Assembly: GCA_017400455.1 (NCBI GenBank)
Contig: JAFPTC010000047.1
Location: forward strand, 1 to 64,000
Direction of reading: 5' to 3'
Length of the DNA stretch: 64,000 nucleotides
Origin: Prevotella sp.
Lineage (GTDB): Bacteria > Bacteroidota > Bacteroidia > Bacteroidales > Bacteroidaceae
Below are positions 17,961 through 27,400 of the stretch, piece by piece. The notes beneath the pieces were generated by a model. That model was not told where the DNA came from, ran no database searches, and worked only from the letters and a program-made list of their open reading frames with translations. A program made the position numbers and the translations under genes. Every line of letters starts with the position of its first letter. Positions within the stretch are counted from its first letter, which is position 1.

Positions 17961-19703
17961 ATGAATACAAACTTCGATAAACTGTGGAAACGAAGCACGA
18001 AGATGACGATGAAAATGCTCGGCGCAGCCCTCGTCATCCTGCCGTCATCCTTCTTCCTTTCCTGTTCCGACCTGATGGAAACCGACTCCGAACTGGTGGA
18101 GTTTCAGGAGGACAACCGCCTGCAGAATGCTACGGACAGCGTCTATAGCGTCATGGGCATTATCTATAAGATGCAGGCCATTGCCGACCGTACGGTACTC
18201 TTAGGCGAGCTGCGCAGCGACCTGACCACCACCACGCCTGCTGCCAGCCGCGACCTGAAGGCCTTGGCCAGCTTCAATATTGACACTGAGAACGCCTATA
18301 ACCGCATCAGCGACTATTATGCTGTCATCAACAACTGCAACTATTTCCTGAAAAATGTCAATCAGCAGTTGGTGAAAAACGGCCGCTATGTCTTTGAGTC
18401 AGAGTTCGCCGTGGTGAAAGCCTTCCGTGCCTGGACCTACCTGCAGCTGGCCCAGATCTATGGCGAGGTGCCCCTCATCACCGAGCCGCTGCTCACCGAG
18501 GAGGCCGCACGCAACGCCATGAACCAGCCTCGCGCCGACGTGAAGGCCATCTGCAATTACTTCATCGACGACCTGAAGGCATACGTTGACACCAAGCTGC
18601 CCCAGTACGGACAGATTGACAATCAGAACTCTCAGAAGTTCTTCATTCCTGTCAGGGCCCTGCTGGGCGACCTTTGCCTCTGGGCCGGACGCTACCAGGA
18701 AGCAGCGCAGTATTATCATGACTATCTGTCCTTGCGCACCAACCCCGTGCGTACCGGCACGTCGAAGGCCACGTGGTATGACGCCGGCACGAAGGAGTTC
18801 CGCAGCGCAGGCAACAGCTTCACCTTTGGTGGTTCTGGCACCGAGTGCCTCTGCTACATCCCCATGGAGAGCAGCGAGTTCTACGGCATCAGGAGCGAGC
18901 TTGAAAACATCTTCAGCTCCACCAGCATCAACCAGCAGTATGCCAAGGTCATGCCCACTCAGCGCATGCGCCAGCTGTCGGCTGAACCCAACTATTGCAT
19001 CACTTTCACCAACATCGACCAGTCCATTGACACCGTCTATGCACCCAAGGAAAACCTGGAGAAAATGGAGCTGGTGGGCGATCTGCGCTTCGGCACCATT
19101 TACGACTACCGAGTCTTGAGCAAGGAGCGCTTTGCCCGCACCTCCAACGAGTTGCAGACCATCAACAAGTTCAACACCAACGGCGTCACCCTCTATCGCA
19201 CCAACATGGTCTATCTGCGCTATGCCGAGGCCCTCAACCGTGCAGGCTATCCGCAGTCGGCCTTCGCCGTGCTGAAGTACGGCCTCTATCCCGACATTGT
19301 TGGCAAGTATATCGACGCTGCTGAGTCTGCCGCTGCAGGAACCCTCATCGACTTCGATGTGGACATCTTCACTGTCGATAACACCCAGGGCGTCCACTCC
19401 CGTGGATGTGGCAATGCCGAGTGTGACACGCTCTACACACTGCCCGTGCCCGCAACGCCGCTGGCCTCGCGTGCCGACAGCGTGGCTTGGCAGCAGCCCC
19501 GCGTGGAAGACCTCATCGTTCAGGAGATGGCCTTGGAGGGCGCCTTCGAGGGCTATCGCTTCTACGACCTGATGCGCGTGGCCCTGCGTCGTGGCGATCC
19601 CAGCTATCTGGCTAACGCCATCAGCCTTCGCAACGGCACCGAGGATGCCCAGCTGCGTGCCCTGCTCATGGACACCAAGAACTGGTATCTGCCCCTGAAG
19701 TAG
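17961..19703 (+). CDS. SusD/RagB-family surface glycan-binding lipoprotein 2
   Basis: Partner of the SusC ending at 17886. Lipobox FFLSC with Cys35, followed by SDLMETDSE. SusD core motifs include VVKAFRAWTYLQLAQIYGEVPL and VRALLGDLCLWAGRYQEAA, and near the C-terminus VQEMALEGAFEGYRFYDLMR. An ATG at 17904 is in frame, but the one at 17961 gives a normal lipoprotein signal. Last gene of the uptake operon: a strong terminator starts 32 bp after its stop. Confidence 0.94.
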   Translation: MNTNFDKLWKRSTKMTMKMLGAALVILPSSFFLSCSDLMETDSELVEFQEDNRLQNATDSVYSVMGIIYKMQAIADRTVLLGELRSDLTTTTPAASRDLKALASFNIDTENAYNRISDYYAVINNCNYFLKNVNQQLVKNGRYVFESEFAVVKAFRAWTYLQLAQIYGEVPLITEPLLTEEAARNAMNQPRADVKAICNYFIDDLKAYVDTKLPQYGQIDNQNSQKFFIPVRALLGDLCLWAGRYQEAAQYYHDYLSLRTNPVRTGTSKATWYDAGTKEFRSAGNSFTFGGSGTECLCYIPMESSEFYGIRSELENIFSSTSINQQYAKVMPTQRMRQLSAEPNYCITFTNIDQSIDTVYAPKENLEKMELVGDLRFGTIYDYRVLSKERFARTSNELQTINKFNTNGVTLYRTNMVYLRYAEALNRAGYPQSAFAVLKYGLYPDIVGKYIDAAESAAAGTLIDFDVDIFTVDNTQGVHSRGCGNAECDTLYTLPVPATPLASRADSVAWQQPRVEDLIVQEMALEGAFEGYRFYDLMRVALRRGDPSYLANAISLRNGTEDAQLRALLMDTKNWYLPLK

Positions 19704-19734
19704 CACAGGCTTTCTACAGCTACTTTTCTCATCG

Positions 19735-19766
19735 TGGGACTTGGCTCAGCCAAGTCCCATTTTTTG
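19735..19766 (+). terminator. Intrinsic terminator of the uptake operon
   Basis: Perfect 11-bp stem (19735-19745 with 19749-19759) around a three-base loop, followed by seven T. Confidence 0.95.
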
Positions 19767-19780
19767 TGGGCCTATGAGTT

Positions 19781-19910
19781 TGAAAAAAATCTCACGTGAG
19801 AAAAATTTCTGGGAGGCCTTCCCGTAAAAAAATCTCACGTGAGAAATTTTTCTGGGAGGCCTTCCCGTGAAAAAATCTCACGTGAGATTTTTTCACGCGG
19901 AGGCCTCCTG
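19781..19910 (+). repeat. 43-bp palindromic repeat array, locus 2 (three cores)
   Basis: CTCACGTGAG cores at 19791, 19834 and 19877, exactly 43 bp apart, separated by GGGAGGCCTTCCCGT segments. The last core is the centre of a perfect 32-base palindrome (19866-19897). It lies just beyond the operon terminator. Confidence 0.92.
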
Positions 19911-20048
19911 TAAATTTGCCCTGTGCTTTTAGGGGACGCAGATTGTCCCTGTGTCAAAAATCTTTCATGCTATGTTGTTTTCTTTTAGCTATTTACGAAA
20001 ATGAAAGCAAAGGAAACGTATGTTGTAGCGTGGTTGGAAATAAATGCT

Positions 20049-20200
20049 TAACTTTGCATTGTGAAAAGGAAATAGTGATTTTCTTCATAAATTGTCAAAA
20101 TAGTAAAGGTTATTAGTTAGTAGTTAGTTATCGTTAGTTATGGTAAAACTAATCGTAGCGGCCGTCCTGTATGAGAATATCGGAGGCCGCTTTTCTTTTT
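20049..20200 (+). ncRNA. Possible small RNA upstream of the regulator gene
   Basis: A consensus -7 box TAACTTTG (20049-20056) is followed by about 100 bp with no plausible gene. Then comes a 7-bp GC-rich hairpin (20157-20163 with 20185-20191) and a T-rich run (to about 20200). The transcript would contain repeated TTAGTTA-type stretches. A good -33 box is missing, so this is only a candidate. A short frame here (19916-20116) has no protein-like features. Confidence 0.3.
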
Positions 20201-20266
20201 GTGTCTTCCCTGCAGGGGTCCTCATAGGCCCGTTTTAGGCCTCCTGGTGGAACGCTGGGGAAAGTT

Positions 20267-20332
20267 TGGAACATACAGAAAACAAAGTGAAACAAATAGA
20301 AAAGTCTGTAATGTAAGAATTTTGTACTTTTG
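20267..20332 (+). promoter_or_regulatory. Promoter of the hybrid regulator gene with upstream A-rich element
   Basis: TACTTTTG at 20325-20332 is the -7 box. GAAACAAA at 20289-20296 begins 36 bp upstream of it, the same spacing as GGAACAAA in the promoters at 24368 and 32782. The 37 bp from 20267 match the element at 3106. Suggests autoregulation and shared control with the uptake operon (inference). Confidence 0.55.
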
Positions 20333-20373
20333 CAACACAATAATAAACTAAGACGAACGTTTTTACCATAACT

Positions 20374-23300
20374 ATGAAAGAATTTAAAACCATTCTTCTA
20401 TCAATATGCTTGTTGCTTGCCTGTCAGGCAAGGGCTGTGGTAGGCCATTTTATTCCCTCCGACCGTTTCTCAAGTAGTTTGATTACGAGCCTGTGTCAGG
20501 ACAACCAAGGCTATGTCTGGATTGCTACCGACTATGGCCTGAACCGTTCCGACGGCTATGGTTTCCAGACTTTCCTGCACGATGATGCAGATCCCCATTC
20601 GCTCTGCAACAGCGTGGTCGTCACCCTCTTTTGCGACCGCGATGGACAACTCTGGGTGGGCACCAGCCGTGGCCTCGACCGCTATGACCCTGCTGATGAG
20701 GAATTTGTGCACTATCCCTTCCCCGATGACGTCAGACCGCGAGTGAACTGCATCCTCCAGCTGGCCAATGGGCGCCTGATGGTTGCCACGTCGGGCTATG
20801 GCCACTATTATCTCGGTGAGGACGGAAAACTCGTTAAATTGCCAACCAGTTCGGCCGGGAATTACTTGGAGCGATTGTTTGAAGACTCACGGGGCCGGTT
20901 GTGGATGAGCAGTTACGACGGACGCATCGTGTTGGAGCAGGGCGGAAAGGAAACCATGTTCGAGTCGCCCTACGGAGCTGTTCAGGGCTTTGTGGAGTGG
21001 GGCGATGAATTGCTCATCGTATGTCAGCACAATGTGTTGTCCTATCGCAACGGAATCATGTCCACGGCCGACATCGACATGCGTGTTGTCACCAGCAGGG
21101 ATGTCATCTTCACCCGTGTGTCGAAGAATGCCCAGAATGATTTATATATAGGTACGCGTGGCTGGGGCCTCTATCGCATTCTCAACGATGGTCACCGCAA
21201 GTTGGAGCGTATGAACATCGACGCTGCGGGAATTGATGCCGAAACCGTGAAAATCAATGCCCAGATGATCGACCGCAGCGGAAACCTCTGGCTGGGCTGT
21301 CATCGCAAAGGCCTCCTCTTGGTGCCCCAACGCCCGCTGCAGTTCCAGTCGTGGAGCTTCGAGGGCCAGGGCATCCGCCTGGGTTCTACAGTTTCTTCCG
21401 TCTGCGAGGGCGACGACAACATCACCTGGTGTACCGTCCAGGGTGTGGGCGTCTATGGCTTTAATAACCAGGGTCATGTCGTGGCCCATCCGTCGGCTCC
21501 GGCTGCCGTGGAGTTCATCTTCCGCGACCGTCAGAAGCGTTTCTGGATAGGCACTGACGACGGCCTCTTCAGCTATGACCCTCTGACGGGCCATTCCGAG
21601 CTGAAGGTGACCTTTGCCTGCGATAAGTTCAACGACCTCACCAGCGACAATCAGGGAAATATCTACATTTCCACCTTCTCGCGTGGCTTCTGCGTCTATA
21701 ATCCCCAGACGGGACAGCTGAAGAACCACCATATTGACGAGGTTGACAGCGTGCGCGGCCATCTGTGCAACAACTGGGTGATGGGCATGAGTGTCGACCG
21801 TCAAGGCCTGCTCTGGATGGCCACTTCGTCGGGCGTGTCGTGCTATGACCCCGCTACTGATAGCTTCCTCTCGCAAGGATGGCTGTCCATACTCCCCGAA
21901 GTCATGTGCTACAACGTCTGCGAGCTGGACAATGGCAACATCGTCATTGGCACCGACGAGGGCCTGTTCATCTACGACCGCCAGAAGCGCGAGGTGTTCA
22001 TGGCCCCGGGCTGCGAGGAGCTGACTAACAAGGTGGTAAACTATGTGGTGCAGTCGAACGACGGCGACATCTGGTGCTCCACCTCACAGGGAATCTGGCA
22101 GTATTCCCCCAAGAAAGGCACGCTCATCAGCTATGTCAGCGGCAACGGACTGACGCAGAAGGAATATATCTATGGTGTGGGCATGCATCGCGACGACGAC
22201 CTTATCGTTTTTGGACAGAACGAGGGACTCACCTCTTTCCGCCCCTCCGACATCAAGAAGACCGAGACCATGCTGGATCCGCTTCAGCTGACGGTCTTTA
22301 TCGTAGGCAACCAGTACGTCAATGCCCGAACGGTCATCAACGGCGTCCGTGTCACCGACAAGGCCATCTCGGAGTCCGACCATTTCACCCTGAGCTATAT
22401 GGATCATACCATTACCATGGCATTCTCGCAGTTCAACTTCGACAATCCCATGGACTTGATCTTCGAGTATCGCGTGAACAACGGCACATGGGTGCGCAAT
22501 CCCGACGGCAAGAACGAGTTCACCCTGGGCCACTTGCAGCCAGGTACATATAATATAGAGGTAAGGGCCCAGCAGGGTGGGGAATACACGCCCGTGAAGG
22601 CGCTGAAGGTGACCATCCGCGCCCCGTGGTATGCCACGCCGCTGGCCTATGCCTGCTACTTCCTCCTGCTGGCCTCGTTGCTGGCCTATGCATTCTTCTC
22701 CTATCGTCGTAGGGCCACGCGCCAGCTGGACGAGGAGAAGATGAAGTTCCTCATCAATGCCACCCACGACATCCGCTCACCGCTCACCATCATCCTTTCC
22801 GTACTGAAGAAGCTGGAGAGAACGGCGGCCGTCGAGACCATTGAAAGCAATTCAAAGCGCATCCTGGACCTGGTGAACCAGATTCTGGATGTGAGGAAGA
22901 TTGACAAGCAGCAGATGCACCTCCACTGCCAGAAGACCGACATGGTGGAATTCGTCAGCGGCGTGTGCAAGATGTTCGAGTACAACGCGCTGGAGCGCAA
23001 CATCAATTTCCATTTCGACCATGACGACCTGCAACACCAGGAGACGTGGGTCGACCGCACACAGTTCGACAAGGTAATCACCAACCTTCTTTCCAACGCC
23101 TTCAAGTATAGTGCCGACGGCGGCGATGTGCAGGTGAAGCTGTCGCAGACGGATGACGCCATGCAGCTGCAGGTCATTGACAATGGCAACGGACTGGACG
23201 ACAACAACCTGAAGCATATCTTCGACCGCTTCTATCAAGGCAAGAACTCGCGTCAGCTGAACATCGCCGGTACGGGCATCGGACTGAACCTCTGCAAGAT

Positions 23301-24243
23301 GATTGTCGACATGCACCATGGCACCATTACCGCCCGCAATCGCGATGATGGCCAGCAGGGCGCTGTCTTCACCGTCAGTCTGCCATTGGGCAACAACCAT
23401 CTGAAACCCGAAGAAATTGATACCACTCCCGTTGAAGAAAACCCCACGGCCAAAACGGCCGCTGCCACGCCTTCAGCCGCAGGCAAGCACAGGGTGCTCA
23501 TCGTCGACGACGATGCGGAAATCGGACGCTATATCTCCAGTGAGCTGGGCCGCTACTATAAGTTCGGGCTGTGCCAGAATGGTAAGGAAGGCCTGAAGGA
23601 GCTGCTCACCAACAGCTATGATTTGGTGGTGAGCGACGTGATGATGCCCGAGATGGATGGCTTCACCTTGCTGCGCATGATCAAGACAAACCTGAACCTG
23701 AGCCACTTGCCCGTCATCATGCTCACGTCAAAGGCCGACGTGGCCAACCGCTTGGAGGGCCTTGAGCGTGGAGCTGACGCCTATCTGGCCAAGCCTTTCG
23801 ACATGGAGGAGTTGCACATGGTCATCAACAACCTCATCCAGAGCCGCCTCCACCTCAAAGGCAAGTACAGCGGTGCCCAGCGCCAGGCCGACAAGCTGGA
23901 GGCACCCGTGGTTCAAGGCAACGACGAGCTGCTGATGGAACGCATCATGAAGTGTCTGAACAAGAACCTCAGCGACAGCGACTTCAACGTAGAGATGCTC
24001 TGCAGCGAAGTGGGCATCAGCCGCACCCAGTTGCATCGCAAGATGAAGGAGATGACCGGCCTCACCACCAGCGAGTTCATCCGCAACATCCGACTGGAGC
24101 AGGCCGCCCGACTGCTGAGGGAACAGAAAATCAACGTCACGCAGGTGGCCTACACGGTGGGCTTCTCCAATCTGGCCCACTTCTCCACAGTGTTCAGGAA
24201 ACATTTCGGCATGTCGCCATCTGAGTATGTCGACAGCCAGTAA
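20374..24243 (+). CDS. Hybrid two-component system sensor/regulator (HTCS)
   Basis: One-protein signal transducer of 1289 residues that typically senses an oligosaccharide in the periplasm and activates its own locus. Order: signal peptide (1-21, LLLACQARA); periplasmic propellers of Reg_prop repeats (about 30-640, e.g. GYVWIATDYGLNRSDG); Y_Y_Y domain (about 665-745); one membrane helix (about 750-773); HisKA with phospho-His798 in ATHDIRSP; HATPase with NLLSNAFKYS, DNGNGLDD and GTGIGLNL; receiver with acidic pocket Asp1045-Asp1047 and phospho-Asp1088 in SDVMMPEMDG; AraC-type DNA-binding domain (about 1185-1287). All key residues are present. It lies between the uptake operon and the enzyme genes and very probably controls both. 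The sensed ligand is not readable. Confidence 0.97.
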   Translation: MKEFKTILLSICLLLACQARAVVGHFIPSDRFSSSLITSLCQDNQGYVWIATDYGLNRSDGYGFQTFLHDDADPHSLCNSVVVTLFCDRDGQLWVGTSRGLDRYDPADEEFVHYPFPDDVRPRVNCILQLANGRLMVATSGYGHYYLGEDGKLVKLPTSSAGNYLERLFEDSRGRLWMSSYDGRIVLEQGGKETMFESPYGAVQGFVEWGDELLIVCQHNVLSYRNGIMSTADIDMRVVTSRDVIFTRVSKNAQNDLYIGTRGWGLYRILNDGHRKLERMNIDAAGIDAETVKINAQMIDRSGNLWLGCHRKGLLLVPQRPLQFQSWSFEGQGIRLGSTVSSVCEGDDNITWCTVQGVGVYGFNNQGHVVAHPSAPAAVEFIFRDRQKRFWIGTDDGLFSYDPLTGHSELKVTFACDKFNDLTSDNQGNIYISTFSRGFCVYNPQTGQLKNHHIDEVDSVRGHLCNNWVMGMSVDRQGLLWMATSSGVSCYDPATDSFLSQGWLSILPEVMCYNVCELDNGNIVIGTDEGLFIYDRQKREVFMAPGCEELTNKVVNYVVQSNDGDIWCSTSQGIWQYSPKKGTLISYVSGNGLTQKEYIYGVGMHRDDDLIVFGQNEGLTSFRPSDIKKTETMLDPLQLTVFIVGNQYVNARTVINGVRVTDKAISESDHFTLSYMDHTITMAFSQFNFDNPMDLIFEYRVNNGTWVRNPDGKNEFTLGHLQPGTYNIEVRAQQGGEYTPVKALKVTIRAPWYATPLAYACYFLLLASLLAYAFFSYRRRATRQLDEEKMKFLINATHDIRSPLTIILSVLKKLERTAAVETIESNSKRILDLVNQILDVRKIDKQQMHLHCQKTDMVEFVSGVCKMFEYNALERNINFHFDHDDLQHQETWVDRTQFDKVITNLLSNAFKYSADGGDVQVKLSQTDDAMQLQVIDNGNGLDDNNLKHIFDRFYQGKNSRQLNIAGTGIGLNLCKMIVDMHHGTITARNRDDGQQGAVFTVSLPLGNNHLKPEEIDTTPVEENPTAKTAAATPSAAGKHRVLIVDDDAEIGRYISSELGRYYKFGLCQNGKEGLKELLTNSYDLVVSDVMMPEMDGFTLLRMIKTNLNLSHLPVIMLTSKADVANRLEGLERGADAYLAKPFDMEELHMVINNLIQSRLHLKGKYSGAQRQADKLEAPVVQGNDELLMERIMKCLNKNLSDSDFNVEMLCSEVGISRTQLHRKMKEMTGLTTSEFIRNIRLEQAARLLREQKINVTQVAYTVGFSNLAHFSTVFRKHFGMSPSEYVDSQ

Positions 24244-24265
24244 GTCCATAAGAACAACATACCCT

Positions 24266-24307
24266 GAGAATGGAGAAGCCCCTATGTGCCTTTTCCATTT
24301 TCTTTTT
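24266..24307 (+). terminator. Terminator of the HTCS gene
   Basis: 13-bp stem with two G-U pairs (24266-24278 with 24290-24302), an 11-base loop, then five T. Begins 22 bp after the stop codon. Confidence 0.85.
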
Positions 24308-24367
24308 GACATTTTCCTTTGCGTTCAGGCCTTTATTTTAGCTTTAGTTACAAATTTGAAAATATCG

Positions 24368-24411
24368 GGAACAAACAATAAAGCCCATAAGCGTAAAGGA
24401 TTTTAACTTTG
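24368..24411 (+). promoter_or_regulatory. Promoter of the large CBM-like protein gene
   Basis: TAACTTTG at 24404-24411, with GGAACAAA at 24368-24375, 28 bp upstream. The preceding AAAATAT-type sequence is shared with the GH98 promoter. No clear -33 box. Confidence 0.65.
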
Positions 24412-24463
24412 CATCGAAAAAAATCAGAACAAATCTTTTTTTATTAACTAAACAATTAAAATT

Positions 24464-27400
24464 ATGAGAAAAACTTACTCAATGCTTCTTGCGCTGCTGG
24501 CCATGGCCTTTGGTGCAGTGAATGCAAATGCTGACGAGACCATCTCGCTGCAGGAGGTGCCCTTCACCACCTGGAGTGATTATGGTGCTGCCGGCTCAGC
24601 AGGTGATCCTGCTGATTGTTTGTGGGTTATCGGCGAGGGTAGCACCAATGTATATGGTGATCCCAGCGTTATTAACGGCGCCGATTTGTCGCTCTACACC
24701 CAGCTGGTTATCAGGTATACCGAGGGAACACCTCGCGTGTTGCTGAACCGCGATGTCGCTGAGGGCCAGTGGAACGCTGACGAGGCTCAGTCAAAGCTGA
24801 TTGAGTACCCGAAGGACGGTTGGAGCCAGAAGTATTTCAACAACAACACTGAGGAGGGCATCCTCACCGTCGACCTGAAGTCCATTCTGAAGGACAAGGG
24901 TTATGTTCGCCTGCACGCCATTAAGGGTGCCAACTGGGCCAATGTCGTTATCACCAGCATGGAAGTGGTGCGCAAGGGTAATGCCCAGCAGGTGGGTTGG
25001 ACCAACCTGATCAACAACGGCAATATGGAAGGCGATGATGCAAGCAGCATTTTCCAAACCACCAATTATGCTGTTAATCTGGCTCGCATTGGTGTGGAAG
25101 ACGGCAATGTAAGTAGCTTCTATTCCAAGGAGAACGCTGGTGATCCCTATGCTTCTATTATTGAAGACGGCGTGGGTGTCAACGGTAGCCGTGGCATCAA
25201 GATTCACTCTGGTGCCAATGCAGCTAATGACTGGGATGCCCAATTCTGGATTAATGCATCCGAGGATATTCCTGCAGGTACGAAGTTGCGCGTTTCCTTC
25301 GACTATCGTGCAAGCATAGAGAATGATGTGGATGCTCAGGCTCATGGTACCCCCAGCTGCTACATCTTCTATAATTGTATTGGTGCCAATCCTTTGCATT
25401 TCACTACCGACTGGCAGACCTATACATGGGAAGGTGAAGTTCCCACTGATTGGGCTACGCAGGATGATGAGGATAAGAGTAATTTCCACTCTATTGCTTT
25501 CAACCTCTCGAAAGACAGGGCCAACGATGTTGACTATTTCTTCGATAACATCAAGCTTGAAGTCTATAAGTATGGTACGTCCGTAGAATACGGCTCTGAG
25601 ATTATTCAGGTAGACTTTGGCTTCGATACTAACATTGCCGACCTGGTGAAGGCAAGTGGCAAGCCCCGTCTGCTCTTCCCCAACGACTGCGTGAAAGTGA
25701 CTCACAACGGCGAGGAGATGGGTCTGCTCACCGTGGAAGGCTTTGCTGATGGTCGTTTCTTCATCTTCACTGAAGACATGATGGAGGATGACGCTGAGGT
25801 GGAGGTCTCGTTCACCAATCCCTCTGATGCCGAACATCATGTGGTCTACACCTCTGGTCCTAAGGGCGACGCTTCCAACTTCTCGGTGGTCGCTACCTAT
25901 AACGACGGCCTGAATATGCTGGAGGATGTCTATTCCTACATCTTCGTTAAGCCCACCGTCATTGCTTCTGATCCTGAGGACGGTTCGTTCAACCTGCCCA
26001 ACGACATCAAGGAGTTCAAGGTGACGTTCGACAAGAATGCCGACCTGGCTAAGCTTGTGGCTACGCTCAATGGTAAGGCCCTGGCCGTTACGCCTAACGA
26101 AGGCTTCGGCACTGAGGTGACGCTGACCCGCTCGGGCGACAACCTGGCCGATGGCGCTTACATCCTGAAGCTCGACAAGATCTATTGCGAGGATCCTCTG
26201 GTTGAGGAAGACTTCGCTACCTGGACTGCCACGCTGAACGTGGGTAAGGTGGAGTTCGATCCCAATGACGTTCCCAAGGACATGCTGCCCGACTACTTCG
26301 CTACCACGAATGCCAATGCTATTCCTGAGGGTTATCTCGTGAAGTTCGGTGAAGAGGAGCGTACCAGCGAGACCGAAGGCCTGTCCGGTGGTCCTCGTAT
26401 GTTCGACTTCGCTGCTGGTGGTGACTTCACCAAGGGCCTCTACTTCCGTGAGGGCTATGTGGAGTATGGCAGCCAGTCTGGCTATCCCCTCCCGCTGGAG
26501 GCAGCCAAGAAGTACAACATCCGCTTCAACACTGTGGCGTGGACGGATAACGGTATGTCTTGCCGCTTCAATATCATGAATGAGTATGGCGACGTTGTCT
26601 ATACCCAGATGATTCAGAACACTACCAATATCAATCGTGCTACAACTGCTGTGAATGGTTCTACTGCAACGCTCATTCCTTTCATCCCTGAGACTACTGG
26701 CAACTATATCCTGCGTTGGACTTCTGCAGGTAGCGAGACTGGTGATCCCGGTTACATGGAAATCATTCTGGCTAACCCCAGCGTGAAGTACATGCCTAAC
26801 CAGGTTGGTGTTGAAGAGACCCAGCTGCTGAATACTGCTCTGGAGAACGCCAAGACCGTGCGCGACGAGAACAGTGCTGAGCGTTACAATGGTGCTGCCT
26901 ACGACGCTCTCGTGGCTGCCATCAACAAGTATGATGCTGAAAAGGACGGCTATACCAATCCTTCTTCTTACAAGAACGCTGCTGCCGACCTTGACGCCAA
27001 GGCTAAGGCCATGAAGGATCACCGCTCCCTGTGCGACGAGTTCGACACTGCTGCTAACAGCGCTGCCGAGACCATGATGAACAATATCGAGACCAAGTTT
27101 GCCAGCACCGAGCTGTTCGCTAAGCTGAAGGCCATTGTCGACAAGTATGTCACCTTCGAGACCCGTGAGGATGGCGTCTACACCATCGTGAAGCCTGTGA
27201 AGGACGACGCTGAGCTGACCGCTGCTATAGCCGAGATGAAGGATATCGTTTCTGTTGCTAAATACTTCTTCACCGAGGGTGAGTCCAAGACTTCTTCCGA
27301 CGTTGGTGTGAAGGTGCTCGTTGACCGCATCCGTCAGGGTGCTGAGGGCCTGCTGCAGCTGGGCGTTCCCGAGGACGACGAAATCATCGTTGCTGCCAAC

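Noticed and set aside
19916..20116. 66-codon frame in the spacer before the HTCS gene
   Set aside because: Cysteine- and phenylalanine-rich composition without a recognisable motif; it overlaps a promoter-like box, and its codon use is unlike the neighbouring genes.
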